From Turnera subulata (Eukaryota; Streptophyta; Magnoliopsida; Malpighiales; Passifloraceae): a stretch of DNA of 64,000 nt. Positions 35,166-47,673 of the stretch are shown here, one piece after another. The position numbers and the translations under genes are program-made. Position 1 is the first letter of the stretch. The number at the start of each line of letters is the position of its first letter. The notes beneath the pieces were generated by a model, which saw nothing but the letters and a program-made list of their open reading frames with translations, searched no databases and was not told where the DNA came from. The stretch is taken from positions 1 through 64,000 of the forward strand of contig JAKUCV010004428.1 of the NCBI GenBank assembly GCA_028386065.3. The letters run 5' to 3'.

Positions 35166-37737
35166 GGCATAGAAGATATGGCCATGCAAGCTTGCATTGT
35201 TTGAAACTTGCTGCACAAAAGGAGTATGTTAGGGATTTGCCACCAATACAAGTTCCTGGAGAAATTTGTGAGCCCTGCCAATTGGGAAAGATGCATAGAG
35301 AGTCATTTCTGGCTACAGTAGAAGGAAGAGCCTTAGAGAAGCTGGAGCAGGTGCACACCAACCTTTGTGGTCTAATGCACACACCCTCTTTGATTGGTAA
35401 TATCTATTTCATGCTATTCATTAATGATCTAACACGCATGACATGGATTTACTACTTGAAGAATAAATTGGCAACTCTGGAAGTATTCAAGAAATTTAAA
35501 GGCATGGCAGAAACACAAAGCAATTGTAGTTTGAAAAAGCTGAGATCAGATAGAGGGGGAGAGTTCATATCAAAGATGTTTGAAGAGTTCTGCAGCTCAA
35601 ATGGCATTCTTCATCAATTGACAATACCATATTCTCCTCAACAAAATGGAGTAGTAGAAAGGAAGAACAAAACCGTAATGGAAATGGCAAGGAGCATGCA
35701 GGCAGAAAAGAAACTCCCTCAGAAGTTTTGGGCAGAAGCTACCAACACTGCTGTGTATCTCATCAATAGGCTTCCAACAAAATCAGTTGTTGGAACGACA
35801 CCCATTGAAGCATGGACTGGTAAGAAACCAACAGTTAAGCACCTTAAAGTGTTTGGTTCTCTTTGCTATGTCCATGTTCCAAAAGAAAAGAGAAAGAAGT
35901 TGGATTTCAATGCTGAAAGAGGCATTTTATTGGGATATAGTAGTCAATCCAAAGGCTACAGGGTGTTCATGATTGACAATGAGAAGGTGGTGACAACAAG
36001 AGATGTCAAAGTGGATGAAGAAGCTTATTGGGATTGGAAAGAAAAGATGGTAATGAAGAACAGTCTTAGTGACGCAGCTGAAGTGCAAGAAGATCACCTC
36101 TAAATGAAGAGGATTATGATTCAGATACACCTCCAATGAAGGTTAGAGCACTTGCTGATGTATATGAGAGGTGTAATTTTGTAGAAATAGAGCCACACTG
36201 TTATGAAGAGGCAGCAAAGCAAGAGCATTGGAAAAGAGCCACGAAGAAAGAAATTGGCATGATCAACAAGAATGAAACTTGGGAATTGGTTGCTAGGCCT
36301 GGCAATCAGAAGATAATTGGAGTCAAATGGGTGTTTCGCACAAAAATGAATCCTGATGGCACCATTTCCAAATTCAAAGCAAGGCTTGTGGTCAAGGGCA
36401 ATGCACAACAATATGGCCTAGACTACCTTGAAACATTTGCTCCAGTGGCACGCCCTGACATAATTAGATTGCTCTTGGCTATTTCAGCTCAAAACAAATG
36501 GAAGGTATTCCACTTAGATGTGAAATCTGAATTTCTAAATGGAATTTTAGAAGAAGAAGTCTACATTGAGCAACCAAAAGGTTTTATTGTGGAAGGAAAG
36601 GAAGACTATGTTTACAGGTTAAAGAAAGCTCTCTATGGACTAAAACAGGCTTCAAGAGCTTTATATAGCTGCATGGACAGTCACTTGGTTCATCAAGGAT
36701 TTAAAAGAAGTGAAAGTGAAGCAACCTTGTGTGTGAAAGGCAGCTCTTGTGATGATTTGATCATAGTCTCCCTCTATGTTGATGATATGCTAATCACCGG
36801 AGCGGATCATGACGAAATTTTAGTTTTCAAGACTGGAATGAAGAAAGAGTTTGAAATGTCTGATTTGGGATTGATGCACTACTTCCTTGGTATGGAGGTG
36901 ATGCAATGTGATGAAGGAATTATGATTTCTCAGAAAAGATATGCAGAATCCATTCTGAAGAAATTCAAGATGGACTCTTGCAAACTAGTGCCAACCCTAT
37001 TGATCCAAAACACCAAGCTTGCAAAGAATGTAGAAGAAGAAGATGCTGAAATTGAGGTTTTCAGGAGCTGTGTAGGGAGTTTGTTGTACCTTACAGCAAC
37101 TCGTCCTGATCTACTATTTGCAACAAATCTATTATCAAGGTTTCTCAATGCCCCTAAGAAAAGTCATGCTGCTGTAATGAAAAGAGTGCTAAGATATGTC
37201 AAAGGCACTACTGATCTTGGTCTACATTACAGCTCATCCAAAGATGCAAAATTGAAGGCATACAGTGACAGCGATTGGGCTGAAAGTGTGGATGATATGA
37301 AAAGCACAACTGGTTATGTTTTCTTGCTTGGTTCAAATGTATTTTCGTGGTGTTCCAAGAAACAAACTGTTGTTGCTCAATCCACAGCTGAAGCAGAGTA
37401 TCTTGCTGCTGCTTCAACTGTAAATCAAGTAGTTTGGTTCAAAAAGATTATGTTGGATGTGAAGATGGAGCAAGAAGAACCTATGGAGCTATTCTGCGAC
37501 AATCAGTCCACTATAGCTATGATTAAGAATCCAATTGATCATGGTAGGACAAAGCATTTCAAGATTAGATTCCATGTGATTCGAGAAGCTGAAAGTGAAG
37601 GAGAAGTTCAAGTCTTATTCTACTCCTCCGAAATGCAATTGGCAGACCTATTCACAAAGCCTTTGCCCAAGAACAGGTTTGATTTGTTGAAGAACATGTT
37701 GAATATAAAGAGTAGCTTCGTCAAGGGGGAGTGTTAG
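35166..37737 (+). pseudogene. pol: Integrase-RT-RNase H of Copia-A (plus copy)
   Basis: Begins inside the integrase finger (HRRYGHASLHCLKL) with CEPCQLGKMHRESF. The first catalytic Asp of the integrase core is Asn (VHTNLCG); the second (RSDRGGEF) and the Glu (NGVVERKN) remain. A stop at 36101-36103 separates RT. RT and RNase H form one 533-codon frame (36136-37737): WVFRTKMNPDG, VYRLKKALYGLKQ, SLYVDDMLITG, SDSDWAESVDDMKS, ending KGEC. PPT CAAGGGGGAG precedes the LTR. Confidence 0.86.
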
Positions 37738-38458
37738 ATTATGTGATCAAGTTGCATTATTGTGATCAAGTTGTTAGTAGAGTTAGTGGAGAATAGTCAA
37801 GCTGTTTGGTTGGTCTCATCAACTTAAGTGTGTTAGGTAAAGCGTGCTTTTGATTATTCAAGTGTGTGTGAGCTTTTGATTATTGTAATTGTAGTGTGTT
37901 TATCCTGTGTTGTAAGTGTGTTTGCTTTAAATGATGTGCTATTATGAGCATCTTAGGAAAAGCAAACCCACTACTTAAAGTAATAGGGTCAGCTGCGTGG
38001 AGTGGTTTGGTTATAGGCTGATTTTCTGCCTATATATTGAGTATTGTAATCTGAATTCTACAAGTGAAATAAGAGTGAATTGAGTGTGTTTCACTTCATT
38101 AAGTGTTGCTTGACTTGTTCATTAAGTGTTCAAGCCAAGAGATTGAATGAATTGAGAGAAAATTAATAAAACAGTAACCAAGAAAACCAGCTTCTTGGTT
38201 TCTGCATTTTTCTGGAAATTTTCCAGAATTTCCCAGAAAACATCGATGCTCTAGCCACAAAATCGATGTTCAAAACTGCTGCCCAGATTCTTTGAAGTTC
38301 CAGTGTGAAGAAACATCGATGTTCTAAATTAAACATCGATGTTCTAAGTGCACTGCCAGATTATTTGGAGTTCCAGATTCTCAAAAGATCGATATTTTGA
38401 GTTCAACATCGATGTTCTTGAGCTCAGTCAAAATTAATTGAAGAAAGAAAAGCCAACA
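37732..38458 (+). repeat. 3' LTR of Copia-A (727 bp)
   Basis: Same length as the 5' LTR. Begins TGTTAGATTATG, ends AAAGCCAACA and is followed by GGAAT (38459-38463) and the rest of the host exon. It carries three perfect and three imperfect AACATCGATGTT copies at 38238-38420. Confidence 0.9.
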
Positions 38459-39682
38459 GGAATTAGGCCCAAAGGCGTAGACAGTGATGATAACTTGGAG
38501 ACTGTGGGAGAGCGGGTTCTGTATTATGATGTTAGTATGAATCAGCTTCAACGTGACGAATATGTGTGCATTGATACTGATGATGATGAGGAGGAGGAGG
38601 AAGAGGAGGATGTAGGTACTTGTGGAAATGGTGGTAAAGAGAGGGCAAAAGCGAGGAAAGAGGATGAGCGAGAAGGTGTTGCTGATCATACATTTGGAAA
38701 ATCATACATTTCCTCGTCAGATGATGATGTAGAGGTTGGCGAGGAGGGTAGGTCCAAAGATGGAGATGGTAATTATGATCCAGATGATGTGGAGGTTTTA
38801 GCTGTGAGTTCTGATGATGATGAGGAGGGGTCTAGTAGCGAGGAGGATGTGGAGGAATAGGAGGTTCCATTGAAGCAAAGGAGCAAACTGGACTCAGTTG
38901 CAGATTCCAAAAGATTAATGCACTTTGACTCGTACTGTACCGCTATGAAATGGTCCATGCCACCATCTCATTCTTTTCGTGGTGAGAACCGAAGCAAGGA
39001 TAAGGAGGATGTGGTGGGAGTGGATGCTCGGGTTCCTTACAAGAGGCATAAGTTCGCCGGTAAGATATTCCCAGCTGGTGTCAACAATAAACCCAGGAGG
39101 AGAATGGTTGAACCCGATGGTTCGGAGGCTCATTTTGTTCTGAATCGCATAAAGACTATTGGTGGTGTTCAGGGAGCATACAGGCATAAATTCCCCGGTA
39201 GAATAATCACAGCTACTGCTCATAATAGACCTAGGAGTACAATGGATAATGAGAGAATGTGGGGAAACAAGAGGGGAAGCAAGGAGAATCCAGAGACGGA
39301 TGAAGAAGATGATGATCTTGTTTTTGTTGGCGAGAGAGATTTCTCCCATAAAGCAAGAATACAAGTCAATGAGAAAAAGGATTTGCCGGAATCATCTAGG
39401 GGGGCTGACAAAAGAAGGAAGTTGCCTCGTGATCTCGAGGACGACGATGTGGCCAAGATCCTTGCAGATTCCTTATTAGGCAAGGCAGCTATTCCAACAA
39501 TGGAAGAAGAAGAACAGCCCAAAAAACCTGTCATCCAACGGCAGTTGCCATTTTGGGTGCAAGAGACAAAGCCGCCTGAAAAAACAACCGAGGAAAAAGA
39601 AATAGAAGCCCTTTGGGCCGAGTTCTATTTTGTTCTTTACGGGATTGGCAAAGATGATGACAGTGATACCAAACAGGCCAAG
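38459..39682 (+). pseudogene. CLSY: CLASSY-like exon 1, part b
   Basis: Continues the frame from 27515 (GGA ATT AGG, giving GIRPKGVDSDDN). It is very acidic (runs of Asp/Glu, SSSEEDVEE). TAG at 38858-38860 interrupts, after which coding resumes (EVPLKQRSKLDS). It includes internal repeats PYKRHKFAGKIFPA and AYRHKFPGRIITA, then DLVFVGERDF and ALWAEFYFVL typical of CLASSY proteins. It ends CAGGCCAAG with donor GTATGT (phase 0). Confidence 0.85.
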
Positions 39683-39778
39683 GTATGTTCTTTTCGGCTT
39701 TGTGTTCTTTCTGGATAGTGCCATATTTATTCTCCATCTATTCAATTGAAACTTACATTGTTTTGTACTGTTTGGCAG

Positions 39779-39922
39779 GTCAATAATTCTGAGCCCGGGC
39801 AGACTCGATCCAGTCTCTGTCGTCAAGGGAATCATGAGCTGACCCTGGATGAAGAAATTGGAGTTATTTGCAAGCACTGCTTATACGTGCACGTGGAGAT
39901 AAAATACTATGTGCCACCTTTT
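39779..39922 (+). pseudogene. CLSY: CLASSY-like exon 2
   Basis: Acceptor TTTGGCAG and donor GTAAGT flank 48 codons: SSLCRQGNHELTLDEEIGV, then CKHCLYVHVEIKYYVPPF. This Cys-containing block is a signature of the CLASSY/DRD1 family just before the SNF2 domain. Phase 0 at both ends; no damage is seen. Confidence 0.85.
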
Positions 39923-40513
39923 GTAAGTGGCCAGCTTATTTGTTGCTGAGCAGTTTTTTTCATAGTCTTTGGCTTAGATTCTCATTCGTCTAATACTGTG
40001 TTAAGTGGCGAGCTCATCCTGAGGTGCACAATACCGATTCTCAAGAACAACATTGATTGTGCTGTGAAAATTATTTTAGCATTGTCTTTATTAGCAACAT
40101 TGTTGGCATTTTCAACCAACCGGCTGCTGTGGTTTTCATGCTTGTAATTTGCTTTAGCAGTTTCACACCATATGATAGTGATGGTGTGAGAAATTAGAAA
40201 GCATTTTGAAGCATCATATGCAATGACATATTCCAGGTTTCTGCTCTCTTGATCATTAATTAGTGCTGGTATGATTGTAACTTGCTTGTTTGCAAAAAAA
40301 GTGCCTGGTATTTTGGACGCAGCTTTAGAACGTAAGTGAAATAAAATGCGATATGCACTTATGTATTTATGTTTCATGTGCTTTCACAGTAGTGAAAGTT
40401 TGTTGACCATAAGGAGTATAGCTTTTTATATGTGTCCTCATTGTCATTTGCCATTTGAACTGTAAATATTCTTTGATTACAAAGTTTGTGAGAGACTTAA
40501 TTTTGTACCTCAG
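39923..40513 (+). other. CLASSY-like intron 2
   Basis: 591 bp from GTAAGT to TTGTACCTCAG, T-rich and without a convincing ORF. The minus-strand ORFs here are chance. Confidence 0.75.
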
Positions 40514-41715
40514 GATACAAATTCCCGGGGAAGGTCGCGAAGGAGATATTCCAGCGCAGTGCAGGATAGCAACTTTAATCTTTATCAGGACTCTGGTAAT
40601 GCCTCTCAGGAAGAGGATCCCTCCTTGTTTCCTCCAGGAACAGTATGGAACATTATTCCAGGCATTGGTAAAGGGATGCATGATCATCAACGTGAAGGTT
40701 TTGAGTTTCTGTGGAAGAACCTTGCTGGTGGGATTTATGTTGACTAGTTAAAAGAGTCAAGCAGCAGCTATACTGGCAGTGTTTGCATTATATCACATGC
40801 TCCAGGCACTGGCAAAACTCGCCTGACTATAGCTTTCCTGCAGACATACATGAAACTCTATCCTACATGCAGGCCTGTGATTGTTGCTCCTAGTGGGATG
40901 CTTCTTTCTTGGGAAGGGGAATTCCAGAAGTGGAATTTTGATATTCCCTTCCACAATTTGAACAAACCAGGGATTACTGGCAAGGAAAATAAGGCAGCCC
41001 TGAAACTTTTCAGCCAAGTTAGAGGTGGAAATCGCCACACTTGTCAGCATTCCATCCGAATGGTGAAGCTGTACTCATGGAGAAATGATTCAAGTGTCTT
41101 GGGATTAAGTTATAAGCTTTTTGAAGAGCTGGTCGGGGAAGGAAAGAAGAAGAAGCAGAAGTTTGGCTCCGGCAGTGAAGATGTTCAAGTGGCCAGAGTC
41201 CTACTTGAAAATAGTGGACTTCTGATTCTTGATGAAGGACACACTCCTCGCAATGACAACAGTCTCATTTGGAAAGCATTGTCTAAGTTCCGGACAAGAA
41301 AGCGTGTTATTCTATCAGGAACCCCATTCCAGAATAACTTCGAAGAACTTTTCAATACACTGTCCTTGGCCAACCCAAATTTTGCAGAGATGATATCATC
41401 CAAACAGTCTGGGGAACAATCTAGTAAGCGCACTCGCAAGAGAGATGAAGGCAGAGAACACTGGGGTTCGCTAACTAGTCCAATTGGGAAATTTGATGAT
41501 GATAGGCAGAGGAATGAGAAGCTGGAAAAGGTGAGACAAATTATCAGCAGATTTGTGCATGTCCATAGGGGTGATATACTCCAAAAACGCCTTCCAGGGT
41601 TGAGGGATTCTGTGGTTATCTTACAGCCAGACCATTTCCAGAAGACCCTCCTTGATCTTATTCCAGAAACACCAAACAATGTCAATTTCGAGGCGGAAAA
41701 TTTGGTGAGTCTTGT
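40514..41715 (+). pseudogene. CLSY: CLASSY-like exon 3, part a: SNF2 lobe 1
   Basis: PPGTVWNIIPGIGKGMHDHQREGFEFLWK leads (shortened: GMHDHQREGFEF) into SNF2 motif I (SHAPGTGKTRLT), motif Ia (RPVIVAPSGMLLSW), motif II (LLILDEGHTPRN) and motif III (ILSGTPFQNN). A TAG at 40745-40747 lies just before motif I, at the position of the usual Asp-Glu. It is cut at CTTGT (41711-41715) by Copia-B. Confidence 0.88.
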
Positions 41716-42786
41716 TGTTGAGTTGGGTCCAAAGCTCACATGGAGCTCAAACTCAATAATTAATACTTGTGGGCATAAGTGAAAGAAACAAAATTTGTTG
41801 GGGCTAGTTTGGAAAAAACCCATCATGTTTTCTCACTAGTCACGGATTAAAGCCTTTTTTCATCCTTGTGTTAGACCACAAAGTTGAAAGTCATCCTTGT
41901 ATTGGTTTTGGTCTGTTTTCATCCCTTTGTCCACGGGTTTTGGCTTGTTTTCATCCCTCTAAATAGGCCAAAAAGGCGAACATAAGGATGAAAATAAGGC
42001 AAAATTCACAAATAGAGGGATGAAAACAAGCCGAAATCTAATAGAGGGATGACTTCCAACTTTGAGGTCTAATACAAGGATGAAAACACACTTTATTCCC
42101 ATTAGTCACACACGTAACTTTGTGGGAAAGCACAAAGAAAAGGACACTTTGTGTGGCATTAAGTGAAGAGCAGCAAAATTAGAAAGGAGAGAGTGAGGGG
42201 TTTGGCAGAGAGAAGAAAAGGAAAGTGGGGGGAGTGTTCTCATCTTTACAAGCCTTGATCGGGTAGCAAACGAAGTCCGATCTTGATGAAATTTCAGTAT
42301 GTTGTTCTCCTCTTCAAGCTCTACAAAGTGAACGGAGCCGATCGTTGAGAAGCTTCATGTTTCTGGGTATTGGTGTTATACCCATTTGGTGAGTTTTACT
42401 CACTTCTCCTCCAATTTGTTGCTTGTAATCCACTAGTATAGTGATGAGCATGTTGTTAGAGCCAAGATATATTGATCTTGATGTTGTCTTTGATGTGTTA
42501 GCCTCTAGTTTTATCTAGGGAAGAAGTTTGTTTGTGAACCCATTATTATTTGTGATAGTGGAGATTGACGGACTTCGGTCCCGTGGTTTTTACCCCGCCT
42601 TGGGGGTTTTCCACGTATATTTGGTGTTGTGGTTGTGTTGGTTTTATTACTAGCATCCATTTGTTGGTTAGTTGATATCTCATTTTGGTGGTACAAAGAG
42701 GGGAAAGTGTTTAATTGGGTTATTCCGCTGCGCAATTGATTGCGGTTGGTTGTTGTTGTCTTGAATTGGTGTGTCTTTCCCCAACA
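41716..42786 (+). repeat. 5' LTR of Copia-B (with MITE)
   Basis: Followed immediately by AACTGGTAGCGGAGCCAGGT, the primer-binding site. It contains the MITE at 41844-42100. Without MITE and TSD it is 805 bp, identical in length to the 3' LTR. Confidence 0.9.
41835..42109 (+). mobile_element. 257-bp MITE in the Copia-B 5' LTR
   Basis: Flanked by ACTAGTCAC and ATTAGTCAC (9 bp, one mismatch; the empty site in the 3' LTR reads ATTAGTCAC). Long inverted terminal repeats share TTTTCATCCTTG, TTAGACC and CAAAGTTG, then AAGTCATCC. The 9-bp duplication points to a Mutator-like family. It inserted after Copia-B did. Confidence 0.85.
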
Positions 42787-42839
42787 AACTGGTAGCGGAG
42801 CCAGGTTCATTGTTTTGCTGGTTTCTTGTGCATATCAAA

Positions 42840-43560
42840 ATGGAGGATAAAGCTAGCTTGATAAAACTCACTTCATCGAATTACTGTGTGTGGAAGATGT
42901 ATATGGAGGATCATTTGTATTGCAATAATTTGTTTGGGCCTATTGAGTGTGAAGGCCAAAATGCTGCAAGTACAAGTGACAAAGAGTGGAATTTTTTGAA
43001 TAGAAAGACAGTTGCTGATATCCAGAAGTGGATTGATGTTAGTGTGGTTCATCGTGTTAGTCAGATCACAGACGCTTATGAGTTGTGGAAGAAGCTGGAA
43101 GATTTGTTTGAGAAGCGGAGTGCGCAGAACAAGGCTTTTTTGATTAAAAGACTTGTGAACCTGAAGTATTCAGATGGGCATGATATGTCAGAGCACTTAA
43201 ACAACTTCCAAAGAATCTTGAACCACTTGACTACTTTGGGGATAAATCTAGATGATGAAGTGCAAGCATTGATTTTGTTGAGTTCTTTGCCAGACAGTTG
43301 GGAGACTTTGATAGTATCTCTTAGCAATTCTGCTCGTGCTGCGAAGCTGACATTAGATGTTGTGAAGGATAGTGTGATGGATGAAGCTGCCAGGAGGAAA
43401 GAACTGGGGGCTAAGTCCACTGAGTCAGAGGCCCTTGTTATAGAGAACAGGAGGAGGAGCAAGAGCAGAAAGCCGTAAGGAAGAAAATATTCCAAGTCTC
43501 GTGACAAGAAAAAAGAGTGGAAGCCTAGAGGAAATTCCAAATTCAGAAGTGAATTAGATG
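42840..43560 (+). pseudogene. gag: gag of Copia-B
   Basis: MEDKASLIKLTSSNYCVWK opens a 213-codon UBN2-type gag (ATG at 42840, beside the LTR/PBS), with KLEDLFEKRSAQNKAFL and LLSSLPDSWETL. TAA at 43476 ends it early. In-frame coding continues to about 43545, where a one-base shift leads into the zinc knuckle CYYCDKPGHIQREC (43560). Confidence 0.85.
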
Positions 43561-46500
43561 CTATTATTGTGATAAGCCGGGACATATCCAAAGAGAGTGT
43601 AGAAACTTCAAGAGAGATCAAGAAAAGGAAGAAAGCAAGAAGGTTGCCAAAGAAGATTCAAGTGCAGTGGCAATTGATTCTGAAGATGATTCTTTCCTTC
43701 TATATGAGGGCAAGAGCATTAATGTTGTACAACAAGAATATACATGGGTATTAGACAGTGGTGCTTCCCGACATGTCACACCTTGTAGAGAGTTCTTTAG
43801 TACCTACAAGAGTGGTGACTTTGGCTCATTGAAGATGGGTAACAAGTCCGATGCTCGGATTGTTGGAGTCGGTGATATTTGTCTAGAAACCAATCTTAGA
43901 TTCAAGTTGCTACTCAAGGATGTGAGACATGTCCCGGATCTTCGATTGAATTCGATCTCCACCGGCATTCTTGATGATGAGGGATATCACAGTAGCTTTG
44001 GTAATGGAGTTTGGAAGCTTACTAGAGGAAAGGGTGCAATTGTCTTGGCAAAAAAGGAAAAAGGAGAATACTCTCTACCGAACTCAAGCAAAGCCTTGCT
44101 ATGATGAAGTTAATGCCGTTGAGCATGAAGTCTCTATGGAGTTGTGGCATAAGAGACTTGGGAACTTGAGTGAGAAAGGCCTACAATTGCTTGCAAAGAA
44201 AGAGTTCTTGCCAAGCTTGTCAGGTACCTTGTCTAAATCTTGCACTCATTGTTTAGTTAGCAAGCAACATAGAGTGTCTTTCCATACTTTTCCTCCATCT
44301 AGAAAAAGTAATGCTCTTGATTTAGTTCACACTGATGTTTGTTTCATGAGTGATAGATCCAATGGAGGTGCTTTGTATTTTGTAACCTTTATTGATGACC
44401 ACTCTAGAAAAGTATGGGCTTTTGTGTTAAAGAGCAAAGATCAGGTGCTTGATGTCTTCAAGAAGTTCCATGCCAGTGTTGAGCGAGAAACTGGGATGAA
44501 GTTGAAGGCTATTAAAGCAGACAATGGTGGCGAGTATCGGGGGCCGTTTAAAGCGTATTGCAACTCTTATGGCATCAAGCTTGTGAAGACACCTCCTAGA
44601 ACACCGCAGCACAATGGTGTAGTAGAGAGAATGAACAGAACCATTTGCAACAGAGTTCTTAGCATGTTCTCTCATGCAAAATTGCCTAAGTCATTTTGGG
44701 GTGAGGCAATGAGGACTGCAGTTGATTTGATTAATTTATCTCCTTCTACAGCACTTGATGGTGATGTTCCAGATAGAGTGTGGAGTGGAAAGAATGTGTC
44801 CTACAAGCACTTGAAGGTGTTTGGTTGCAAGGCATTTGTTCATGTGCCAAGAGATGAGAGGTCCAAGCTTGATAGCAAGACCAAGCAGTGTATCTTCGTT
44901 GGATATGGGCATAATGAGTTCGGGTATAGATTGTGGGATTTGAAGAACAAGAAGATCATAAGGAGCAGAGATGTGGTGTTCTTTGAAGACCAGACACTAG
45001 AAGATTTTGATGAGAAGGAAAAGCCTAGTACTTCTTCCTCTTCTTCTAGTGAGGTACTAGGTGGCCCGAGTATAGTTCCATTTGTCCATACTGATCATGG
45101 GGAAATGTGCAAAATGATGATGGTGATGCAATTGGTCATGAGCCCGATGATGTTCCTATAGTTGATAATGATGCACCTGAGCATGTTGATGTGGAGTCCA
45201 CAACCACAGTTAAGAAGATCATCAAGAGAGCCTCAACCATCTACATGGTATCCATCCAATGAGTGGGTGAAAGTTACAGATGAAGGAGAGCCGGAGAGCT
45301 ATGAAGAGGCCCCGTCACTTGATGATAGAAGAAAATGGTTGGAAGCCATGCAAGGTGAGATGAATTCCTTGCATGAGAACAACACTTATGAGTTGGTTGA
45401 GTTGCCAAAGGGAAGAAGAGCACTTAATAACAAATGGGTCTTTAGGCTAAAGATGGAAGAAAGTACTTCACAGCCAAGGTACAAGGCGAGATTGGTTGTG
45501 AAAGGATTTGGTCAAAAGAAGGGGATTGATTTTGATGAAATCTTTTTTCCCGTTGTGAAGATGTCTTCTATCCGGGTTGTTTTGGGTCTGGCCGCCCATT
45601 TGGACTTGGAAATTGAACAACTTGATGTGAAGACGGCTTTTCTCCATGGTGAGCTAGAGGAAGAAATCTACATGAAGCAACCAGAAGGATTTGAAGTCAA
45701 AGGAAAAGAGAACCTTGTATGCAAGCTAAGGAAGAGCTTATATGGTCTTAAGCAAGCTCCGAGACAATGGTACCAGAAGTTTGACTCCTTCATGATAGAT
45801 CATGAGTTCAGCAGGACTACCTCTGATCATTTTGTCTATGTCAAGAGGTACTCTGATGATAATTTTATTATCCTCTTGCTGTATGTGGATGATATGTTGA
45901 TTGTTGGCCATGATGCAAAGAAAAATCGAAGTTTGAAGAAAGCCTTGAGTAGTTCGTTTGCAATGAAGGATTTGGGACCGGCAAAGCAAATACTTGGCAT
46001 GAAAATCTCTAGAGACCGAAACAAGAAGAAAATGTGGTTGTCTCAAGAAAGATACATTGAGAAGATTCTTGATAGGTTCAACATGAGCAAGGCAAAATCG
46101 GTGTGTTCTCCACTTGCGTCTCAGTTTAGGCTTAGCTCCAAACAAAGTCCTACAAGTGACCAAGAGAAGGAAGAGATGAAGAAAGTGCCTTATGCTTCAG
46201 CCGTGGGTAGTTTGATGTATGCCATGGTGTGCACTAGGCCAGATATTGCCTATGCCGTTGGTGTTGTTAGCCGGTTCATGTCTAATCCCGGTAAAGAGCA
46301 TTGGTTGGCCGTGAAATGGATATTGCGGTATTTCAGGGGTACTTCTAGTTTGTGTTTATCCTTTGGCCATGGGAATCCGATACTTGAGGGATATACGGAT
46401 GCGGATATGGCAGGAGATGTTGATTCTAGGAAGTCTACTTCTGGGTTTATGATGACCTTTGCAGGGGGAGCTGTGTCATGGCAATCAAAGTTGCAGAAGT

Positions 46501-46853
46501 GTGTAGCATTGTCCACTATAGAGGCTGAGTACATTGCCCTGACAGAGGGTGGAAAAGAAGTTATATGGATGAGGAAACTTCTTAAGGAACTTGGTCTTAG
46601 TCAAGACAAGTTTGTTGTGCACTGTGATAGTCAAAGCGCCATCCATCTCAGTAAGAATCCTACCTTCCATTCAAGGCCCAAGCTTATTGAGGTGCGGTAT
46701 CAATGGATATGGGAAGCTATTGAGATGAAGCAATTATGTATCGAGAAAATCCATACGGAGGATAATGGATCTGATATGACGACTAAGCCACTACCGAAGG
46801 AGAAGCTTGTTTTTTGTCGAAAACAAGCGAGCTTGGTAGAGCCCTCCATGTAA
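43561..46853 (+). pseudogene. pol: pol of Copia-B: protease, integrase, RT, RNase H
   Basis: Protease WVLDSGASRHVTP (43747) is intact. A frameshift lies near 44078, then GAG-pre-integrase (LWHKRLGNLSEKGL, CTHCLVSKQH) and integrase with all three acidic residues (LVHTDVC, KADNGGEY, NGVVERMN). Frameshifts occur near 45110-45200. RT is intact from 45290 (WVFRLKMEE, LLYVDDMLIVG) and RNase H follows (YTDADMAGDVDSRKS, STIEAEYIAL, SRPKLIEVRY). Very Tnt1-like in order and motifs. The PPT context GAAGGAGGATAT is at 46857-46868. Confidence 0.88.
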
Positions 46854-46868
46854 GTTGAAGGAGGATAT

Positions 46869-47673
46869 TGTTGAGTTGGGTCCAAAGCTCACATGGAGCT
46901 CAAACTCAATAATTAATACTTGTGGGCATAAGTGAAAGAAACAAAATTTGTTGGGGCTAGTTTGGAAAAAACCCATCATGTTTTCTCATTAGTCACGCAC
47001 GTGATTTTGTAGGAAAGCAGAAAGAAAAGGCCACTTTGTATGGCATTAAGTGAAGAGCAGCAAAATTAGAAAGGAGAGAGTGAGAGGTTTGGCAGAGAGG
47101 AGAAAAGGAAAGTGGGGGGAGTGTTCTCTTCTTTGCAAGCCTTGATCGGGTAGCAAACGAAGTCCGATCTTGATGAAATTTCAATATGTTGTTCTCCTCT
47201 TCAAGCTCTAAAAAGTGAACAGAGTTGATCATTGAGAAGCTTCATGTTTTCGGGTATTGGTGTTATACCCATTTGGTGAGTTTTACTCACTTCTCCTCCA
47301 ATTTGTTGCTTGTAATCCACTATTATAGTGATGGGCATGTTGTTAGAGCCAAGATATATTGATCTTGATGTTGTCTTTGATGTGTTAGCCTCTAGTTTTA
47401 TCTAGGGAAAAAGTTTGTTTGTGAACCCATTATTATTTGTGATAGTGGAGATTGACGGACTTCGGTCCCGTGGTTTTTACCCCGCCTTGGGGGTTTTCCA
47501 CGTATATTCGGTGTTGTGGTTGTGTTGGTTTTATTACTAGCATCCATTTGTTGGTTGGTTGATATCTCATTTTGGTGGCACAAAGAGGGGAAAGTGTTTA
47601 ATTGGGTTATTCCGCTGCGAAATTGATTGCGGTTGGTTGTTGTTGTCTTGAATTGGTGTGTCTTTCCCCAACA
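46869..47673 (+). repeat. 3' LTR of Copia-B (805 bp)
   Basis: Lacks the MITE, proving it is a later insertion. Followed by CTTGT and host exon 3. Confidence 0.92.

Larger units (their letters stand above)
27516..38458 (+). mobile_element. Copia-A: Ty1/Copia element with internal inverted copy
   Basis: The outer element is plus-oriented with two 727-bp LTRs (27516-28242, 37732-38458) and TSD GGAAT (27511-27515, 38459-38463). Its gag (28340-29242) and integrase-RT (35166-37737) are separated by an inverted block (29243-35165). That block holds, on the minus strand, two partial 3' LTRs, a nearly full pol and gag, a primer-binding site and part of a 5' LTR. The right junction shows short homology (TCTGG). 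The outer element has lost roughly the end of gag through protease. The result is long inverted repeats. Confidence 0.88.
41716..47673 (+). mobile_element. Copia-B: Tnt1/Tork-like Ty1/Copia element
   Basis: 5,958 bp with TSD CTTGT (41711-41715, 47674-47678). LTRs begin TGTTGAGTTGGGTCC and end TTCCCCAACA. The 5' LTR is 1071 bp and the 3' LTR 805 bp; the 266-bp excess is exactly a 257-bp MITE plus its 9-bp TSD. Coding is one gag-pol order with a few frameshifts and one stop, and LTRs are nearly identical, so it is younger and better preserved than G2. Confidence 0.92.
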
